NCBI GenBank assembly: GCA_963969345.1
Contig: CAXAKE010000015.1
Coordinates: 1 to 11,361, forward strand
Direction of reading: 5' to 3'
Source of the DNA: Turbatrix aceti
Taxonomy: Eukaryota > Nematoda > Chromadorea > Rhabditida > Panagrolaimidae
DNA length: 11,361 nucleotides
Shown here: positions 7,337-11,361 of the stretch, one piece after another
How the letters are laid out: every line of letters begins with the position of its first letter
How positions within the stretch are numbered: position 1 is the first letter of the stretch
Position numbers and translations under genes: made by a program
Notes under the pieces: generated by a model
Told to the model about the DNA's origin: nothing
Seen by the model: the letters and a program-made list of their open reading frames with translations, nothing else
The model's database searches: none

Positions 7337-7502
7337 AGGGAGAAGCGCGAACGCTATCTCCCGCACCCAAAAATTTAACTGTTGGCGTACCCCAGTTCGG
7401 GGTAGCCATAGCGGTCAGCCTGAGCCGAAAAGTGCAATGGACAAGCCTCACACTAAAGGTCCCGTCTTCTTGATCACGGGATCCTTCCAGCCAGGTAAGT
7501 TT
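7337..7502 (-). ncRNA. U1 spliceosomal snRNA
   Basis: U1 base-pairs with 5' splice sites at the start of spliceosome assembly. Read on the minus strand from 7502, the 5' end is AAACTTACCTGG, the splice-site-pairing sequence (nematode-style AAAC rather than AUAC). Stem-loop I follows, with loop GATCAAGAAG, close to the U1-70K-binding loop. Stem-loop II contains ATTGCACT, the U1A/SNF-binding loop motif, within TGTCCATTGCACTT. A GC-rich third stem (ACCCCGAACTGGGGT) is next. The Sm-binding site AAATTTTTGG precedes a terminal stem closed by TTCG: GGGAGATAGCG / CGCTTCTCCC. At about 166 nt the length is normal. All parts are present in order, so it is probably functional. The exact 3' end may lie a few bases further, at about 7334. 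Protein-coding ORFs over this stretch are accidental. Confidence 0.95.
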
Positions 7503-7778
7503 ATGAGCAACCGTTGGCGCGCGAAATAAGCGCCAGCAAGTGAAACTGCTATGTGCGAGCAGGGAGCGTGCAGAGAGCGCAGAGAAAAGCATCTCTCTTG
7601 CTGGACAAAAAGACATGCAAAATTGCACTAACAAATTTTCCATGGAACCCAGGCCAGCAAAAGACGTGCACGTGCAAAGCTATGCTAAATCGCATCAGAT
7701 GCACGAAATCTCCCTACGCCGATTTTCTGTTGTCATTTGTGGTTTGTTCTTGACGGATTGTGTGCGGTGTTCAAAAAA
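7503..7778. promoter_or_regulatory. Divergent upstream region of U1 (-) and the STAR gene (+)
   Basis: 276 bp separate the U1 5' end from the STAR start codon. An snRNA proximal sequence element would be expected 50-70 bases upstream of U1, about 7552-7572 on this numbering, but the nematode consensus is too loose to call by eye. No TATA box is seen for U1, as expected for a polymerase II snRNA gene. Confidence 0.4.
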
Positions 7779-8671
7779 ATGGCGGCTGAACCATCCTCTG
7801 TCACGATCGATGCTGCGCCATCGACACTCGAAACCGACGATACCAGTCAATCGTCGCCTACGCATCAGAATACGACGTCTGCTACGACATCCAGTGGTCC
7901 ACGTGGAAAGAATCCGTCGGCTGCCGGGGACCGTAGGCACTCCAGAAATGTTCTTCCTCCATTGAAGTAATTTTTTTGGCGACATAAACAAATTGGTCTA
8001 GAATCCTATTTTTTAGCAATGAAATGGGTTCGTGGGTGACCGAGGAAAAACAACTGCTTCTGAACACGCTGAAGGAACTCATCCTGCTCCTGGAGTACGA
8101 GCAAGAAAACAACACGGGTCAATTTGGCATGCTCTTTTGCGTGATCGCAGCCCGCATCGATACCTTTGCTAGCTACCGATCGTTTCTGTCGTCAGACTAC
8201 ATCGCGACGCCCACCGTTCCCGACTGGACGGTCCCCGCGACGGGACTCGATCGCGTCCATCACCCCTCTTCCCCGAACGTCGAACGGGTCACCAAGCAGT
8301 GCAAGATCCCGGTTCCCGAGACTCCCGGCTACAACTTTATCGGACGCATCCTCGGTCCCCGGGGCATCAGTGTCCGCCAACTGGAATCTCGTACGGGATG
8401 TGGCATCCTCATCCGTGGCAAGGGATCGATCAAGAACGCCGAGCGTGAGGAATACCTTCGCCAGCGCAACGCCCCCGGCTTCGAGCATCTCAAGGAGCCG
8501 CTTCACGTCCTGATCACCGCTGAGGGCTACGACGAGGCTGAATGCGAGCGGAAGCTTGACAACTGCAAGCGCCGCATCCAGGCTCTCCTCCAGCCGGAAT
8601 ATGATGAGTACAAGCGTAATCAGCTCACTCAGCTCGCCATGATCAATGGCACCTTCTCCCCGAGGGATTAG
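7779..8671 (+). CDS. STAR-family KH-domain RNA-binding protein (GLD-1/QKI-like)
   Basis: Two exons, 7779-7966 and 8017-8671, with a 50-nt intron (GTAATT...TTTTTTAG), join in frame to give 280 residues. Residues 1-65 are Ser/Thr-rich and low complexity. Residues about 73-120 correspond to QUA1, the STAR dimerisation motif, but are divergent. Residues about 155-255 are an enlarged KH domain: YNFIGRILGPRG, with the GPRG loop at 176-179, then RGKGS and the EHLKEPLHVLI segment typical of STAR proteins. QUA2 is recognisable near the end (NQLTQLAMINGTF). These proteins bind UAAY/ACUAAC-type RNA elements and control splicing, stability or translation. This one stops just after QUA2, lacking the C-terminal tail of GLD-1 or quaking, so it is likely one of the short nematode paralogs. 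The start is the ATG giving a spliced frame; nearest AATAAA is at 8964-8969. Confidence 0.9.
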
Positions 8672-9528
8672 GCAGAGGAAAAACGAAACATTTTTCTTTG
8701 TTGTGAGTAAAAAATGGTTTCTTGAATTTTGACAGGATTTTTTAGGACCTAAACTATGTTTTACGGTGAAAAAAATGAAAAAAAAGGGTCAGCAAACGTC
8801 CGTTTATACCTAAAAAAGCCTCTTTTTTTCAATAGAGCAAAACTTTTCAATTATCTGCTAGGGGAATCCAAAAAAATCCCCAAATCCGCTTTTTGTTATC
8901 AGGCATGCTAAACCCAAGAAAACAACAAAAGAAAAGTACAAAAATAAGCTGCAAAACGTGAAAAATAAACAAAAATAGGGTAAAAAGACGTAAAAAATCG
9001 TAAACACGTAAATAAAAAAATGAAAGAGCGCATCGTATTCGTAATCGTGATAACAGTCAAAAATCGCTTCAGAAGTTCCTCCAAAAAAAGACGTAATTAC
9101 GTCAACGTGCGCACTTTTGGCAAAAAGTGTCCAACAGATAAAAATTTGTCGCAATTGGAGAACGTTTTCTCTTTCGCTCTTTTTTTTGCTGTTCTTTCTA
9201 AAATTTTCTTGCGTTATCATTTTTGCCAAATGTTCCTTTGGTATGTCGTGTGTCCAACTTTACCTGTACAGTTAAATGATAAGTGGTTGTTTTGAAGGGA
9301 TACGATTGAAATAGAATACGAAAAGGCGAAGAAAACGGGTGTGGCGTTGAATTGAGTGAGCATTTGCACAATCAATCCGAAGCTCTCACTCACACTCTCG
9401 GCAACAATTGCACGGAAAGAGCACGGGACTCCGGTGTGACGGTGAGGTCTTCGTCTTCGTCGTCGTCTCTGGAATAAAGTTGGTTACTGGATTGATTGAA
9501 TTTTCCGTATTGAGGAATAGGCTGAGCA
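8672..9528. other. Intergenic plus 5' region of the INTS3 gene
   Basis: The AT-rich first part is the STAR 3' UTR, with AATAAA at 8964-8969. A minus-strand ORF at 8858-9229 is dominated by Phe/Leu codons from poly-T runs and is not called. A perfect 14-bp palindrome with two GACGT half sites lies at 9090-9103. From about 9340 the composition changes, with a CTCACTCACACTCTC stretch and (TCGTCT)-like triplets, probably the INTS3 5' UTR. Confidence 0.5.
9090..9103. promoter_or_regulatory. Palindrome GACGTAATTACGTC, possible bZIP site
   Basis: Perfect 14-bp palindrome. Read on the minus strand with its flank it contains TGACGTAA, which resembles CREB/ATF or PAR-bZIP binding sites. It lies 440 bp upstream of the INTS3 start codon. 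Confidence 0.3.
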
Positions 9529-11361
9529 ATGGCTGGACCGAGTGCCGGAGGACTCGGTGGAGGAGGTGGTGGTGGTCACGGGGTGATGAGGAGGTCGCGG
9601 ATGGTTGAACGCACTCTCACCGGCTCAGCCATCACCAAGTATCACCAAATCAATGACATCGAATCGGTGGGTCAAAGGTTTTTTATATTAGAGTTTTTTT
9701 TATTATAAAATCTGACTATTGAGGGGTCATTTTTGTTGAAATACAAATTATGCGAAAACATAGGCTTACGGTTATAAAATTTTGTAAAATTTTACGTTTG
9801 AAGATCCAAAACCTTGATATCAGTTTTTCAAATGTTTTTAAAAACCTTGAAATTCCTGTCTCAGTTTTACCCAAAAAAACGAACTATTTTATGTTTTACA
9901 AAATAAAAAATTAGGAGCATTCAGTTATAAAAAATAAATTTCCAGCAACTGTACGTGAGCTACGACAGAATCGAAGAAACCATAGCCAAAGTGCCCCCGG
10001 CGGAAGCGCACAACTTTGTCCTCAGCATGGCCTCCACCCAGCCCTCCGAAGTGGACACCATCACGCACGGCTGCGTCTGCGGCGCTCTGACGGCTCCGAC
10101 GCGGGATGAGTTCCACTTTTTCACAAACATCCTCAACCAGACCGGATCCATCAACGCGCAACTCATCCTGACGCCCATGAACTATATCGTCATCGAGAGG
10201 TTCTGGCACCTGTCGGAAGTCGTTCGCGAGAACTTTTTCGGTCTCCTGGTCGAGATGATCGTCTGGCGTCTGCCGAAGGTCGACGTCGTCTACGCGAATG
10301 TCTTCAAGGCTTTCCTCGAGCTCGGACCCCTGACTCCGAGGTTTTCGCTTCTGGCTTCGCTGCTCAACCTCACTCGCCCTCACCTGGACATGATGCTCAC
10401 CGAGTTGAAAGACAATACCCTCGTCGTGACCAACGTGACCACGGTCTGCTCCCACTACCTGGCGGAAATTCGGCAATGCCCGCCCGAAGTGGCATCCGTC
10501 ACCCGGGGAACGCTCATCGGCTGGCTCGAGACCCTCATGACCAAGTACTTTCCCGTCTTCCGGGCGAACGCGGCGAGGACGTTTCTCTCGACGCTCCTCA
10601 TCCATTCAAAAACCCCGGAACTGGCTTCGATCTGGAAATCGCTCATCACCCAGCCGACTGCGATTCATCCGACGTGCCTCGGCATTGTGGATCTCATTGG
10701 ACGGCCTGGAGAGCGCTGGGTCGATACAAATCTCCTGCCGCAGTCGTACACGAAAAAGTTTGACTTTTTCATCAGGGAGGACCCGGATTTTACCAGGAAA
10801 TCCATGCAGTTCTTGATTCACAATATCGTGAGTTTTTATGAACTAAAAATACGAATGATGGCGAACCAGTTTTTTTTGAGTAATAGAAAACCAGGTGTTT
10901 GAATTAATTTGAATTATAATGCAGGATTTCGATTTTTTGAATCCCATAAAATTTCTAACGTCTCCTCCAGTTTTTTATATCCATAAATAATTGCAATGTT
11001 GTGCTTTTTTTAAGAAAAAAAAACATTAAAAATGTTTTTTTTTATAAAGCAAAAATAAATGTTTTTTTCATTTTTGCTTCCAGTTTTTATTCCCCTTCAA
11101 AAAAAGAATTTTTTCTTTCCAGCAAACGTTCTCCCCGTCAGGCTCGCTTCGGTCGATCATCATCAAGCACATCCTCTCGATGCCATCCGCTGCCGCCGAT
11201 CCGCGTGCCAACATTGTCATTGCCCTCCTCAACGGCTGTCGGACCAAGACCGAGGGCATGGATCAGTACAATTATTCTGACTATCAGATGTGCAAGATGT
11301 CGCTCTTCTTTGACTGGATCTGCGGTTTTCCTGAGGGTGCCGTTGCGCCATGTTGCAGTTC
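9529..11361 (+). CDS. INTS3: Integrator complex subunit 3 (5' part, runs off the window)
   Basis: Three exons: 9529-9666, 9946-10827 and 11123 to the edge. Introns of 279 and 295 nt (GTGGGT...TTTCCAG and GTGAGT...TTTCCAG) both fall between codons, giving 419 residues so far of a protein about 1,000 long in animals. INTS3 is a helical-repeat subunit of Integrator, the RNA polymerase II-associated complex that cleaves snRNA 3' ends and attenuates transcription. It also forms the SOSS complex with single-strand DNA-binding proteins. After a Gly-rich start, three stretches match the family pattern: VIERFWHLSEVVRENFFGLLVEMI (human IL-MEKYLKLQ...LVWLVRELV region), the PELASIWKSLI segment (FELLWKDII), and MSLFFDWICGF (LALFYDWLFF). 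The order and spacing agree. Codons are strongly C/G-ending, as in the STAR gene. The last few residues before the edge fit the family poorly. Confidence 0.85.

Noticed and set aside
7155..7643. 162-codon minus-strand ORF
   Set aside because: It covers the U1 snRNA gene, whose structure explains the conservation-like GC content; the peptide has no domain signs.
8858..9229. 123-codon minus-strand ORF rich in Phe and Leu
   Set aside because: Poly-T/A tracts produce the hydrophobic run; no ordered domain or conserved motif.
9925..10605. 226-codon minus-strand ORF
   Set aside because: Antisense shadow of INTS3 exon 2; the plus-strand reading matches a known family and splices cleanly.
1..11361. 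CRISPR array, tRNA genes or bacterial operon features
   Set aside because: No regularly spaced short repeats, no T-loop motif with a cloverleaf, and clear eukaryotic introns and snRNA.

Overview
The window looks like nuclear DNA of a small-genome invertebrate, most likely a nematode. Exons are short and GC-rich and sit in AT-rich noncoding DNA. One intron is only 50 nt long, splice acceptors are pyrimidine tracts ending in TTTTAG or TTCCAG, and a U1 snRNA gene has the nematode-style 5' end AAACUUACCUGG. No feature suggests bacteria.

Left half (1-6602): one LTR retrotransposon of the Ty3/Gypsy type. Two 302-bp LTRs (1-302 and 6301-6602) are identical base for base. A primer-binding-site-like stretch follows the first LTR and a polypurine tract precedes the second. 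Inside are a ~2-kb leader carrying an unrelated 114-codon membrane-protein ORF (1320-1664) and a tandem repeat, then a gag gene, then only the C-terminal tail of integrase, frameshifted. Protease, reverse transcriptase, RNase H and the integrase core are missing. The element cannot move by itself, yet its LTRs are identical.

The gag gene is split by a second mobile element (2490-4596, about 2.1 kb). This has 13-bp terminal inverted repeats flanked by a TA duplication, with subterminal repeats in opposite orientation at its two ends. The gag frame on the left side meets the gag frame on the right side exactly if this insert and one TA are removed, so it is a nested DNA transposon. It shows no convincing transposase.

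Right half (6603-11361): host sequence. It holds a U1 spliceosomal snRNA gene on the minus strand (7337-7502), a two-exon STAR-family KH RNA-binding protein gene on the plus strand (7779-8671), and the 5' three exons of a gene for Integrator complex subunit 3 (9529 to the window edge). U1 and the STAR gene are divergent and share a 276-bp upstream region. Integrator is the complex that cleaves the 3' ends of snRNAs such as U1, so this gene pair is functionally related, although the proximity may be chance.
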